Shown piece after piece: positions 1-7,387 of a stretch of DNA of 27,516 bases. The stretch is taken from positions 1-27,516 of the IMG/VR virus record IMGVR_UViG_3300045922_000557. One strand, given 5' to 3'. The notes beneath the pieces were generated by a model. That model did not search any database, was not told where the DNA came from, and saw nothing but the letters and a program-made list of their open reading frames with translations. This DNA comes from a virus. The first letter of the stretch is position 1. Each line of letters begins with the position of its first letter. The position numbers were made by a program, and so were the translations under genes.

Positions 1-73
1 CCAATTTTAATCTTTTCTTTGTCATTACATTTACAGGCCCAAAACCAAATACATAACTTCTTAAAACCTAAAA

Positions 74-241
74 AACCTTTAAAAAGCCTAATTTTACAGG
101 TGAATGCGATGATTTGCAGGTGTGATGTGTGATAAAACGAAATTATAAAGCAGGCTAATTTTGCTTTAATTAAAACAGCCTTACGGGGCCTTGATAGCAA
201 ATAAACCTTTAACAAGCCTGAATAGCCCTTTAATAAAGCCT
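74..241 (+). repeat. Three imperfect direct repeats CCTTTAA-n-AAGCC
   Basis: Copies start at 74 (AACCTTTAAAAAGCCT), 204 (AACCTTTAACAAGCCT) and 225 (GCCCTTTAATAAAGCCT, one extra A). The shared core could be a binding site for the MuA-like transposase at the prophage left end. That is inference from position only. AT-rich chance similarity is the alternative. Confidence 0.35.
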
Positions 242-290
242 TTGGAATAGGACATTGCATACATTGCAGACAATGCACGATTGTATGCCC

Positions 291-336
291 AAACAGCCTT
301 TAAACCGCGATGCAACGCCGTTTAAAGGCTGTTTTT
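291..336 (+). terminator. Terminator-like hairpin with 15-bp perfect stem
   Basis: The left arm AAACAGCCTTTAAAC (291-305) is perfectly complementary to GTTTAAAGGCTGTTT (320-334), with a 14-nt loop and a short T-run directly after on the plus strand. It could end a rightward host or phage transcript entering from the left, or be a protein-binding inverted repeat. No gene ends just before it in this window. Confidence 0.5.
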
Positions 337-389
337 GTTTGCGAAAACATTTTAGCTACCGATTTTAAACTTTGAAACCGAAATTAATG

Positions 390-425
390 AGTTGGACGCA
401 CAGTTGGACGCACAGTTGGACGCAC
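390..425 (+). repeat. Three tandem copies of AGTTGGACGCAC
   Basis: Three exact, gap-free 12-bp copies occupy 390-401, 402-413 and 414-425. The unit is more GC-rich than its surroundings. The spacing is near one helical turn, as expected for iterated protein sites such as repressor or transposase sites. In one frame it reads LDAQ repeated three times, but that frame has a stop close upstream and no start. Confidence 0.8.
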
Positions 426-613
426 AAAACAGGCTTTAGAATAATACAAATTACAAATTATGCAGGCGAAAACAGGCAAAATGAGCCGATACAAGGGGGC
501 ATAATACCGATTTAAAGCAAGTTGAAAAACAGCGAAAAGCCCGTATTTATTGGCCTTTAGACCTTAAACACATTGAAAATCGTGGGAAAAAGCTAAAATT
601 TGGAATTGCAACC

Positions 614-1270
614 CTAATCTAAACGGACAAAACCAACAATCAGGGCGATGCCGGTGATGTCATCGTGGTGAATGAGGAAGGGCGAAAAGTCCGGGTTGTC
701 TGACACACATATATAAGTATTGTCCGTTTGGCCCGGATTGAGCCTTTTGATGATGATGCCCTGCTCTCTGGTGGCGATCAGGTGTGCCTTGCCCCATTGG
801 ATGAAGCTCGGATTGCGGATGATGCGGCAGGCCACAATGTCGCCGCTCATGTAAGCAGGAGCCATGCTGTTGCCCTTCACGCGGAGCATGAAATGGATGT
901 CGCTGAAGTCGGGCACTATATAGGTCTGCACGATGTCGCTCTCGGCGATCTTAAAGTCTGCGCTGCCTATGCCGCCGATGGCTTCCACCGCCACCAAGGG
1001 GATGCCGCCCTGAGCAGGCTTGGCCGGTTTATGCTCCTTTTCTGTTATGAGCATTTCGCCTTGACCTGTTAATAACCATTCAGTATTTACATCTGAATAC
1101 ATGGTTACAATAGTTGCCAATGTTTCGGAGCTTAATGCTTTATCCTTTGCCTTTCCCTTGAAATTGCCGTAGGTTGAGCCAATTTGTTCAAAAAACCTTT
1201 CCTTAGAAATGCCTTTTTTTGAAGCAATCTCAAGCACACGTTCCTTTATGTTAGTAACTTTAGTTTCCAT
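614..1270 (-). CDS. S24/LexA-like phage repressor
   Basis: This 218-residue protein is the likely lysogeny repressor. The N-terminal 70 or so residues form a helical DNA-binding region. A linker rich in Lys and Pro follows, then a C-terminal S24 (LexA-type) serine peptidase fold. The catalytic Ser is S135 in VKGNSMAP and the likely catalytic Lys is K175 in GIIIKRLNP. Family knowledge says such repressors dimerise and may self-cleave when RecA is activated. The usual Ala-Gly cleavage site is not obvious; the nearest candidate is AIGGIG at 97-102. The gene faces away from the small HTH gene at 1319, the standard Mu-type repressor/Ner arrangement, with under 50 bp between starts. The protein probably represses the rightward early promoter at 1274-1306. 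Confidence 0.9.
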   Translation of the reverse strand: METKVTNIKERVLEIASKKGISKERFFEQIGSTYGNFKGKAKDKALSSETLATIVTMYSDVNTEWLLTGQGEMLITEKEHKPAKPAQGGIPLVAVEAIGGIGSADFKIAESDIVQTYIVPDFSDIHFMLRVKGNSMAPAYMSGDIVACRIIRNPSFIQWGKAHLIATREQGIIIKRLNPGQTDNTYICVSDNPDFSPFLIHHDDITGIALIVGFVRLD

Positions 1271-1273
1271 TTA

Positions 1274-1306
1274 TTTTGATGTTAGCAAAAATAGTTTCTA
1301 TGTTTG
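1274..1306 (+). promoter_or_regulatory. Early rightward promoter (Bacteroidota type)
   Basis: TTTTG at 1274-1278 and TATGTTTG at 1299-1306 are separated by 20 nt, matching the Bacteroidota -33/-7 form TTTG...TAnnTTTG. Transcription should start near 1311-1313, only about 6-8 nt before the ATG at 1319, so the mRNA would be nearly leaderless. It overlaps the leftward -7 element for the repressor, so repressor and early transcription probably compete. Confidence 0.7.
1286..1293 (-). promoter_or_regulatory. Leftward -7 element for the repressor gene
   Basis: On the minus strand 1293-1286 reads TATTTTTG, a match to TAnnTTTG, 15 nt before the repressor ATG. No good -33 element is visible at the right distance, so this promoter may be weak or need activation. 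It lies between the two boxes of the rightward promoter. Confidence 0.5.
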
Positions 1307-1318
1307 CAGAAATAAATC

Positions 1319-1561
1319 ATGGCAAATATGAAAAAAATAACAAAGCAATTACCGGAAGATTTGGATTTGCTGCGCGAGCAGCTCTATCGCGGGGCTTACC
1401 GCGATCTGGCAGAGATCACCGGCTACTCCTTCGGCTATGTGGTGGATGTGATGGATGGCCGCCGCCGCAATGCCGCCATCGTGCAGGCCGCCCGCGACCT
1501 GATCAAAGCCCACCGCAACCTGATCCACTCCGTTCGTCAAATGCAAAAACAAGAATCATGA
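1319..1561 (+). CDS. Small HTH regulator, Ner/Cro position
   Basis: An 80-residue basic protein with a helix-turn-helix-like centre (about residues 27-48, AYRDLAEITGYSFGYVVDVM). It starts at the first ATG after the early promoter and diverges from the S24 repressor, the place taken by ner in Mu and cro in lambdoid phages. By analogy it would turn down early and repressor transcription after induction. The Ner role rests on position and size; I do not recognise the exact family. Its stop overlaps the ATG of the next gene (ATGA), so the two are translationally linked. Confidence 0.65.
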   Translation: MANMKKITKQLPEDLDLLREQLYRGAYRDLAEITGYSFGYVVDVMDGRRRNAAIVQAARDLIKAHRNLIHSVRQMQKQES

Positions 1562-1893
1562 TATTACATAACAACAAAATCACCAATAAAATTGAAATAA
1601 ATGAAACGGTAGAAGATGGCAGAAGACACTACCAAGTAATCGTCAACGGAACCATCGCCCATGAAGAATCTGGGTTAACCACTACATATAATAGATACCC
1701 AACAACGCTATATGAGTTTATCGATTATGTGTGTCATTTGGTTGGTTGGTCAAGAGGCAATATAAAGACGTGTAATCGTCACATCAAAGGCTGCACTTGC
1801 AAAAACACATCTAGAGCAATGATGTGTGAGAAATGTATCAGCGATCAAGTAATAGAAAGTATAGCAAAAGCAGTTCGTGATCAAACATTATAA
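1558..1893 (+). CDS. Small protein with C-terminal Cys cluster
   Basis: I start this gene at the ATG at 1558, which overlaps the stop of the HTH gene. The same frame is open upstream but only shadows that gene. The product is 111 residues. Residues 8-60 look like a small beta-rich fold. A Cys cluster spans about residues 72-92 (C-x6-C-x-C-x10-C-x2-C), which could bind zinc. I do not recognise the family. It is codirectional with the switch gene and converges on the membrane protein gene at 1897. A role in regulation or host takeover is only a guess. Confidence 0.65.
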   Translation: MILHNNKITNKIEINETVEDGRRHYQVIVNGTIAHEESGLTTTYNRYPTTLYEFIDYVCHLVGWSRGNIKTCNRHIKGCTCKNTSRAMMCEKCISDQVIESIAKAVRDQTL

Positions 1894-1896
1894 GTG

Positions 1897-2346
1897 TCAA
1901 CTAAGCGCATACACCACCAAAGCAATCAAAGCCAAAAAATATGATAGGTAGCAAAATTTTTCAGCGTTTACGAAAATGGTATCGGAATTTACGGAATCAG
2001 CAAATAGCCAATCGGCGGGCAAATTACCTTTTGCTTGCACATATTCCACCTGTCTGCGGTACAGCCGGAAGGTTGACTGGACTGAAGCATATAAGGCGGC
2101 TGTGGCGCAAAGGATTCCACCCGATAGTAGCACTATTCCACACATCCACGATAAACTGTGAAGCCAATGGAGTGGACTTGAATGAATGCTGGTGTAGAAA
2201 GGTGCTGCGTGATGATCAGGGCGAAATGAAACCAGTATCCCCAGAAGTCCTGAAGAGGCAATTATTAGGGAAGAGAGCAGGTGGTTTTTCGTTTTATCTC
2301 TCAATACAGCATACCTGTGCAAATTGTCAAAATCAAACTGATTCAT
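1897..2346 (-). CDS. Three-helix membrane protein, antisense moron
   Basis: A 149-residue protein with three predicted membrane segments: about 24-42 (LLSSLIIASSGLLGILVSF), 68-87 (around MCGIVLLSGGILCATAALYA) and 131-149 (around YLSYFLALIALVVYALS). The middle, soluble part holds several aromatic and basic residues. It is the only leftward gene between the repressor and the late region. It has its own promoter candidate (2371-2403), so it could be expressed in the lysogen like a moron. Membrane proteins in this spot often act in superinfection exclusion or defence, but no domain here proves that. The overlapping plus-strand frames look like shadows. Confidence 0.7.
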   Translation of the reverse strand: MNQFDFDNLHRYAVLRDKTKNHLLSSLIIASSGLLGILVSFRPDHHAAPFYTSIHSSPLHWLHSLSWMCGIVLLSGGILCATAALYASVQSTFRLYRRQVEYVQAKGNLPADWLFADSVNSDTIFVNAEKFCYLSYFLALIALVVYALS

Positions 2347-2370
2347 AAGCTATATGTTTTTTGGTCAAAA

Positions 2371-2403
2371 CAAATGTAGCTGGTTTTCCCGGATGGTCGC
2401 AAA
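2371..2403 (-). promoter_or_regulatory. Promoter for the antisense membrane gene
   Basis: Read leftward, TTTG (2403-2400) is followed after 21 nt by TACATTTG (2378-2371), a full match to the Bacteroidota -7 form. The start would fall near 2364, about 18 nt before the ATG at 2346. This supports independent transcription of the membrane protein. Confidence 0.6.
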
Positions 2404-2427
2404 GGGTGTTCGACTCACCCTTCGGGA
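2387..2427 (+). other. tRNA acceptor/T-arm-like hairpin before transposase
   Basis: TCCCGGA (2387-2393) can pair with TTCGGGA (2421-2427), with a G-T wobble at one of the inner pairs. Inside is a T-arm-like hairpin: GGGTG, loop TTCGACT, CACCC (2404-2420). Ten nucleotides replace the D and anticodon arms. A simpler reading is the 7-bp hairpin AAGGGTG/CACCCTT. It ends about 25 nt before the transposase ATG and overlaps the leftward promoter, so it may be a regulatory structure or a tRNA fragment. Confidence 0.4.
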
Positions 2428-2451
2428 GCAGATTCAATACCTATTAGCCCA

Positions 2452-4413
2452 ATGATTATCCACAACGGCATATTGTGCATCTCCATAGCTCCGCTCGCAG
2501 CGGCAGGCATTCTCAAGCCTACCGTGAGAAAGGATGGTAAGGTGACTTATGAGTTATGGAAGAAATGGGCCAAAAGAGCCAAGACATTGGGCTATTATTA
2601 TCAGCCGGGCGGCAATGGCCGCGAGAGCCTGATAGAGTATGCTGCCGTGCCAGAAAGGTATCAGCGCAGCATCGAAGAGCGCATCGGCAATCCACACAAG
2701 CAGGGCAAGCTCAAAGCCTTCACCGATTACATAGAGCGCGACAAAGCCGCCGAAGATTATTACCGAGATTATCGCTATGGCGAGAATGATGAACTCTCGC
2801 TGCCGCTGCGATTGATCAAGACCTATACGGCCAATGCCGAAGTGCTCAATGCCATCCGCACCATATACAACAATCGCCTGGCATCGCGCAAAAAGATGGG
2901 CGGCTCTATGCGTTCCTTCTGGCAGGATGTGATCGACCCGGTAAATCAATGCAAAGCAACCATCGGGCACAAGCTCCCTGGCACACACCTGCGATTGAAA
3001 GTGGTGTACGAAGAGTACATCTCCGGCAGCTATGCATCACTCATCAGCGGCAAGCTGGGCAATAAGAACACCGAGAAGATCACACCGGAGATCGAAGCCT
3101 GGATCGTGAGCGAAATGGCAAGCACCCGCCAGTCGATTGAAATGGTGTATTTAAAGTATCTTCAAGAGGCTTTTAAACGCTCTTGGAGAACCGATATTGA
3201 AGCTGCTGCCTTCCGCCATCGGGTATCACAACCGCGTGTGCAGCAACTCATAGACCTTGCCCGACATGGCCGCAAGGGATTGCGCAAGCTCCACGGCCAC
3301 AGCTTCAAGCTGCGCAAGGCCAAATATGCCAACGATATATGGGTGAGCGATGGCACTACCTTAGACCTTTACTTCCGCCGCGATGATGGCACAGTGGGCC
3401 TGGCTTCGATGTATGCCGTGATGGACTCCATGAGTTGCAAGATGCTCGGCTGGGCCACCACACCATACATGAATAAGGAAAACAACGAAGTGCAGCTCAG
3501 CGCCTACCGCATGGCGCTGCGCAATGCCAATGCCTTGCCTTATCAGTTGAAATACGACAATCAGAAGGGCCATAAGACCCAAGTGTCGCAGGACTTCTAC
3601 AAGCGATTGGCCACCGTTCATTTCCCATCAAAGCCTTACCGCCCATCTGCCAAGCGCATAGAGTTTGCCTTTGGCAAGTTCCAAAGCCTGAAGCTGTCTG
3701 AATTTCCTTTCTGGGCTGGCTTTGGCCGCACCACCTGGAGCGATGTGAACCATGCTCCTAACATGGACTGGATCAATGCCCATAAGGATGAACTGCCAAG
3801 CTACAAGGAACTGGTGCAACTCTTCGAGATCATCATAGCCGAGTGGAACGACCTGGACTTCTCCGGCAAAGGCAGCCCTAATAAGCTCTATGCCGAAAAC
3901 CGCAATCCCGAAGAGCAGCCCTTGGATGTGCAGGACTTGATGGACTTGTTTTGGAACATCAAAGGCCCGGTGAAGTACCACGCCCACGGCATCACCCTGC
4001 ATCATAACAATGAGCAGTTTCTTTATGAAGTGTATGATCACTTAGGCAATGTGGACTATAACTTCCGCCGCAAGTATCTGCACCAGGGCCTATTTATCAA
4101 GTATGACCCTGACATGGAATATACCGAAATAGAGCTGTATGTGAAAGATGCCGGAACCGATCTGCGCCATGTGGCCACCGCCAAGCCTAAGCGCGATGTG
4201 TCGGAGTCGGTGAAATATCTCAACGACGATGACCGCGCCTGGATCGAAAAGCAGATGAAGCTCGAAGAGCAGATGATGGACACAATGGAAGCCGAACTGG
4301 TGAGCATTGGTTATGACGAACATGCCAAGGCTACCCGCTGGCGCGAAAGATTAAAACAGCCTGCTGCGGTGTCGCACGATGATGACGACAGCGACTGGCG
4401 CAAAAAAATATAG
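2452..4413 (+). CDS. MuA-like DDE transposase
   Basis: This 653-residue protein is the phage transposase, which would cut and join the prophage ends during integration and replicative transposition. The N-terminal ~290 residues carry helical DNA-binding regions. The rve/RNase H-like core follows, with D300 (VSDGTT), D369 (LKYDNQKGH) and E404 (SAKRIEFAF) as the DDE triad; the spacing fits MuA-type enzymes. A beta-rich domain (about 500-580) and a charged, acidic C-terminus follow; in MuA the C-terminal region contacts MuB and ClpX. The length is close to MuA (663). The start at 2452 is the first ATG after a hairpin at 2387-2427. The MuB-like ATPase lies 56 bp downstream. Confidence 0.93.
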   Translation: MIIHNGILCISIAPLAAAGILKPTVRKDGKVTYELWKKWAKRAKTLGYYYQPGGNGRESLIEYAAVPERYQRSIEERIGNPHKQGKLKAFTDYIERDKAAEDYYRDYRYGENDELSLPLRLIKTYTANAEVLNAIRTIYNNRLASRKKMGGSMRSFWQDVIDPVNQCKATIGHKLPGTHLRLKVVYEEYISGSYASLISGKLGNKNTEKITPEIEAWIVSEMASTRQSIEMVYLKYLQEAFKRSWRTDIEAAAFRHRVSQPRVQQLIDLARHGRKGLRKLHGHSFKLRKAKYANDIWVSDGTTLDLYFRRDDGTVGLASMYAVMDSMSCKMLGWATTPYMNKENNEVQLSAYRMALRNANALPYQLKYDNQKGHKTQVSQDFYKRLATVHFPSKPYRPSAKRIEFAFGKFQSLKLSEFPFWAGFGRTTWSDVNHAPNMDWINAHKDELPSYKELVQLFEIIIAEWNDLDFSGKGSPNKLYAENRNPEEQPLDVQDLMDLFWNIKGPVKYHAHGITLHHNNEQFLYEVYDHLGNVDYNFRRKYLHQGLFIKYDPDMEYTEIELYVKDAGTDLRHVATAKPKRDVSESVKYLNDDDRAWIEKQMKLEEQMMDTMEAELVSIGYDEHAKATRWRERLKQPAAVSHDDDDSDWRKKI

Positions 4414-4432
4414 CCCGCCGGAGCGAGCTATA
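4409..4432 (+). other. Hairpin over the transposase stop codon
   Basis: TATAGCCCGC (4409-4418) pairs with GCGAGCTATA (4423-4432) with one mismatch and a CGGA loop. The transposase stop TAG (4411-4413) lies inside the stem. No T-run follows, so it is not a classical terminator. It could stabilise mRNA or tune the ratio of transposase to the MuB-like protein. Confidence 0.55.
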
Positions 4433-4469
4433 CTTTACTGTTAGTGAAATTTAAAAGGAGGACAAATAT

Positions 4470-5321
4470 ATGACAATCGAACAGAAACAACAAATCGAAA
4501 TTCAGTTCAAGGCCAAGGCCGAAAGATTAGGTCTTAGCATGGAAAAGGCTGCCATCAATGCAGGCACTAAAGGCTCTACCATCTCACAAGTGTTCAGTGG
4601 AAAATACGGAGCCAATGACGAAGGCATCTACAAGCTCCTGAGCCTGTGGGTAGGCAATAACGATAACTGGAACATTGCCCACACACGCAATTTCAAGCTC
4701 ATCACCGGACTGCTCGAAGATGCCCACATGAACAGCAATTCTTATCTCATCATCGGCTCCGAAGGCCGCGGCAAAACCGGCACATTCAAGTATTATGCCG
4801 ACAATTACCGCAATGCCATCCTGCTGCGCTGCGATGAGTTCTGGAACCGAAAAAAGTTCCTTGCAGAACTGCTCACCCGATTGGGCAAGACCAGTGGCGG
4901 CATGTCATTGGCCGATATGATTGACTCAGCCATCTCGCACATCATCAGCTTAGAGTCCACCATCATCATCATGGACGAAGCCGACAAGCTCTCCGATCAG
5001 GTGCTGTGCATGTTCATCTCGCTTTACAACAGGTTAGAAGATAGCGATGTGGGTTTGGTGATGGCAGGCACACAATACCTTGAGAATCGCATCCGCAAGG
5101 GCGTGAACAATCAGAAGCGCGGTTATCGTGAAGTGTGGTCGCGCTTGGGCCGCAAGTCGGTGGAGCTTGTTGAGACCGGACACAAGGATGTGGAAGCCAT
5201 CTGCCGTGCCAATGGCATTGACGATGCCGACACCATCGCATCCATATTCAAAAACTGCGAAGGCGACCTGCGCCGCGTGAAGAAATTGGTTCACAAATTC
5301 AAACTCATGCAGACCGTATGA
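4470..5321 (+). CDS. MuB-like AAA+ transposition ATPase
   Basis: A 283-residue target-selection ATPase. Residues 1-65 form the N-terminal HTH region also found in MuB (about 17-45, with GSTISQVFSGKYG). The AAA core follows, with Walker A GSEGRGKT (96-103) and Walker B TIIIMDEAD (164-172). The C-terminal helical part (235-283) fits the MuB C-terminal domain. MuB forms ATP-bound filaments on DNA and delivers target DNA to MuA, so this protein should partner with the transposase just upstream. A strong Shine-Dalgarno (AAAAGGAGG) lies 8 nt before the ATG, unusual for a Bacteroidota host. Its last codons overlap the start of the next ATPase gene. Confidence 0.92.
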   Translation: MTIEQKQQIEIQFKAKAERLGLSMEKAAINAGTKGSTISQVFSGKYGANDEGIYKLLSLWVGNNDNWNIAHTRNFKLITGLLEDAHMNSNSYLIIGSEGRGKTGTFKYYADNYRNAILLRCDEFWNRKKFLAELLTRLGKTSGGMSLADMIDSAISHIISLESTIIIMDEADKLSDQVLCMFISLYNRLEDSDVGLVMAGTQYLENRIRKGVNNQKRGYREVWSRLGRKSVELVETGHKDVEAICRANGIDDADTIASIFKNCEGDLRRVKKLVHKFKLMQTV

Positions 5322-5950
5322 AGCGAGCCTTATCCATAGCAGACCTTTACCGGAGCAAGCACCGCTTGTTAGACTTCGATGGCATGTGGTTGGAATCATT
5401 CGGCAAGCCAGAGTTCACCGCCCGCTGGTTCATCATGGCTCCGCCCGGAAGTGGTAAGACCACCTTTGCCGCCATGCTCTGCAAGCACCTGAGTCAATAT
5501 GAGAAGGTAGCTTACAACAGCATCGAAGAAGGCAACAGCGAATCATTGAAAGAAGCCTTTCGCCGAGTGAAGATGCACGAAGTGGCCCGCCGCGTGATTG
5601 TGCTCGACAAGGAACCGATTGCGGAGATGATCGAAAGGTTATCCAAGCCAAAGGCTCCGCGCATCGCCGTGATCGACACCATTCAGCACGCAGAGCTTAC
5701 CAAGTCGCAATACCTGAACATGCTCAAGCAATTGCCCAACACCATGTTTATCCTGATCTCGCACATGGATGGCCGACAGCCCGAAGGCAATCTCGCCAGA
5801 TTCATCCGTCAGGATGCCGGAGTGAAGATCACCATCGAAGGCTATGTGGCATTCACCATCTCGCGCTATGGTGGGGGAGAGCCATTTGTCATCTGGCGAA
5901 AAGGTGCAGAGCAATACTATTCATTTATCAATCAAAAGGAGGCAATATGA
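5318..5950 (+). CDS. RecA/RadA-like P-loop ATPase
   Basis: A 210-residue single-domain ATPase. Walker A is PPGSGKTT (42-49), the likely catalytic glutamates are E70/E71 (SIEEGN), and Walker B ends at D120 (IAVIDTIQH). ISHMDG (147-152) followed by a segment on repressing or sensing residues resembles RadA/DnaB-type RecA folds rather than AAA+. The gene overlaps the MuB-like gene by 4 nt (ATGA), so the two are probably made in a fixed ratio. Mu itself has no such second ATPase beside MuB. It might help in replication restart or target choice during transposition; that is inference. No zinc finger or Lon-like domain of full RadA is present. Confidence 0.8.
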   Translation: MKRALSIADLYRSKHRLLDFDGMWLESFGKPEFTARWFIMAPPGSGKTTFAAMLCKHLSQYEKVAYNSIEEGNSESLKEAFRRVKMHEVARRVIVLDKEPIAEMIERLSKPKAPRIAVIDTIQHAELTKSQYLNMLKQLPNTMFILISHMDGRQPEGNLARFIRQDAGVKITIEGYVAFTISRYGGGEPFVIWRKGAEQYYSFINQKEAI

Positions 5951-6387
5951 ACACCACAACAGCAATACAGAAGCATGTACCGCATGCTGAAGCCAATCGT
6001 ATCAAGTACATGTACTGCCGCGAGCTGATCACCGACGTGCTCGGCTGGACCATCGACATGATGGAACTGCTCAAACTCGAATGCGGATGTGAACTCATTG
6101 AGACCAGGCTTCAGGACTATCCCGGCATTATTGAAGATGTGAAATATACCAAAGGCTTCTTTTGGCCCTGGTTTATGAATCAGTGGGCTTTGCGCGATGA
6201 AGAGTTTGTGCTCTGCTATGGTCTTGAGTCGTTCACCGAGCGCATGGATCAGATCGCATTGGCCACCCGCCATGAACTGATGAAGATGTACTGCGAATGG
6301 CATCAGGAAGCCATGACGATGGCTCCGATGGTCAACGGATTTGAAGATGTTTTAAACAGATTGATAAAAAGACTTCGCTATGCATAA
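5947..6387 (+). CDS. Hypothetical early protein, 146 aa
   Basis: I do not recognise this 146-residue, mostly helical protein. It contains clustered aromatic residues (YTKGFFWPWFMNQW, about 59-72) and several Cys. The start at 5947 overlaps the end of the RecA-like gene and sits just after a strong AAAAGGAGG ribosome site inside that gene. No signal peptide or membrane segment is clear. It belongs to the tightly packed early operon, so a role in transposition or host takeover is possible but unsupported. Confidence 0.75.
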   Translation: MNTTTAIQKHVPHAEANRIKYMYCRELITDVLGWTIDMMELLKLECGCELIETRLQDYPGIIEDVKYTKGFFWPWFMNQWALRDEEFVLCYGLESFTERMDQIALATRHELMKMYCEWHQEAMTMAPMVNGFEDVLNRLIKRLRYA

Positions 6388-6652
6388 GATATACAAAAAA
6401 AGCCATGTGGACAGGCTGCGCTATCTTAAAGCCAAGCTCAATAATATAGAAGCAAGGCTCAAAGAAATGGATGATGTCTATCAGCATTGCCTTGCCTGCA
6501 ACAATACCACAGATGCCCTGCACATCAGGCTGCAAATGGCCCCGCTCCTGGTCAAGAAAAGAGCCATCAGAGAGCGAATCGAAAACACTACCCATCCAAA
6601 GGAAGGCCCTATGGAGCACAATTATTACATCAATAACAATTTACAATCATGA
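6380..6652 (+). CDS. Small coiled-coil protein, 90 aa
   Basis: A 90-residue, charged protein. Residues 10-75 are helical with heptad-like spacing (RLRYLKAKLNNIEARLKEMD), so a coiled coil is likely. It overlaps the gene before it by 8 nt and the DUF3164 gene after it by 4 nt (ATGA). The family is unknown to me. The frame at 6471-6668 overlaps most of it and is a shadow. Confidence 0.7.
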   Translation: MHKIYKKSHVDRLRYLKAKLNNIEARLKEMDDVYQHCLACNNTTDALHIRLQMAPLLVKKRAIRERIENTTHPKEGPMEHNYYINNNLQS

Positions 6653-7287
6653 ACAAAATCAACAATAACCAACAGACCACCGGTGACAAGCACTGGAAAG
6701 ACGAAAACGGAATGATGATTCCAATCGCGAGAGTAACCAAGCTGGAGCAGTATAAAGAGCGACAAGCTTATAAACTGCTCAAAGAAGCCACCAAAGTAAG
6801 CGAATCGCTCATCGCACTCAAGGAACTGGTGCGCGATGTGTGCCAGGAAGTGTATGAACGCCACATGGCCGAAGCCGGAATTAAAGAAGAGCAGCGCGGA
6901 AAAGGCAACTTTATGTGGTACAACTTCGACCGAAGCATTCGCATAGAAGTGAAGATTGCTGAGCGCATCGAGTTCGATGACCTTACCATCAAAGCTGCCA
7001 AAGCCAAGTTTGATGAGTTTCTCGATGCCAACATTGAAGGCAAGGTGGACTTCGCTAAGGAGCTTGTATTAGATGCCTTCACCACGCGCAATGGCAAGCT
7101 CGATGTCAAGAGAGTGCTTTCGCTGCTAAAGTATAAAAGCAAGGTGAAGGATGCCATCTTTCAGGAAGCCATGACTCACTTGGAAGCATCCATCCGCCGC
7201 CCTGATTCTAAGACTTACTTCCGAATTAGCGTGAAGGACGACAATGGCGAGTATCAATATATCAATCTTGATTTTGCTGCTATATGA
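6649..7287 (+). CDS. DUF3164 family protein
   Basis: The 212 residues match what I know of DUF3164 proteins of Mu-like phages: an N-terminal GxxxP-like motif (KDENGMMIPIARV, 17-29), a long helical region, the KGNFMWYNFDRSIRIEV strand segment (about 84-100), and a C-terminal strand region ending in YQYINLDF. The molecular function is not established. It lies in the early operon between the transposition and GemA-like genes, the usual place in Mu-like genomes. Its stop overlaps the ATG of a 27-codon gene. Confidence 0.8.
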   Translation: MNKINNNQQTTGDKHWKDENGMMIPIARVTKLEQYKERQAYKLLKEATKVSESLIALKELVRDVCQEVYERHMAEAGIKEEQRGKGNFMWYNFDRSIRIEVKIAERIEFDDLTIKAAKAKFDEFLDANIEGKVDFAKELVLDAFTTRNGKLDVKRVLSLLKYKSKVKDAIFQEAMTHLEASIRRPDSKTYFRISVKDDNGEYQYINLDFAAI

Positions 7288-7367
7288 TCAGGATAGTCAT
7301 CATCACATTATACATCGGCATGTGGCTGGTAGCTGCCATCAGTGGCGACCGCCGCATGCCGCACTAA
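7284..7367 (+). CDS. Tiny membrane protein, 27 aa
   Basis: An ATG overlapping the DUF3164 stop (ATGA) opens a 27-residue frame. Nearly the whole N-terminal half is a membrane helix (IRIVIITLYIGMWLVAAI) with a basic tail (GDRRMPH). The overlap and the clean hydrophobic profile favour a real gene. No homologue can be named from sequence alone. Confidence 0.5.
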   Translation: MIRIVIITLYIGMWLVAAISGDRRMPH

Positions 7368-7387
7368 TAAAGAAAGGGGTTTAAAAA

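Larger units (their letters stand above)
1..613. other. Non-coding left region with repeats
   Basis: I see no convincing gene here. The stretch is AT-rich and has repeated short words of the type CCTTTAA-n-AAGCC and AAACAGCCTT, a 15-bp inverted repeat (291-334) and three tandem copies of a 12-mer (390-425). In Mu-like phages the region outside the repressor gene carries the left end with transposase binding sites, so the prophage end may lie here. I could not fix the terminal TG or a host junction. One open frame without ATG runs from about 490 to 617, but nothing supports it as a gene. Confidence 0.6.

Noticed and set aside
353-438. Short frame encoding LDAQ repeats
   Set aside because: It has a stop close upstream and no start; better explained as tandem DNA repeats.
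728-1072. Plus-strand frame of 114 residues
   Set aside because: It is the antisense shadow of the repressor gene, whose S24 motifs are clear.
1276-1557. Upstream extension of the 1558 gene
   Set aside because: It only overlaps the HTH gene in another frame, and gives a low-complexity Arg/Pro-rich product.
1941-2348. Plus-strand frame of 135 residues antisense to the membrane protein
   Set aside because: The minus frame has three clean membrane helices and a promoter; the plus frame has neither.
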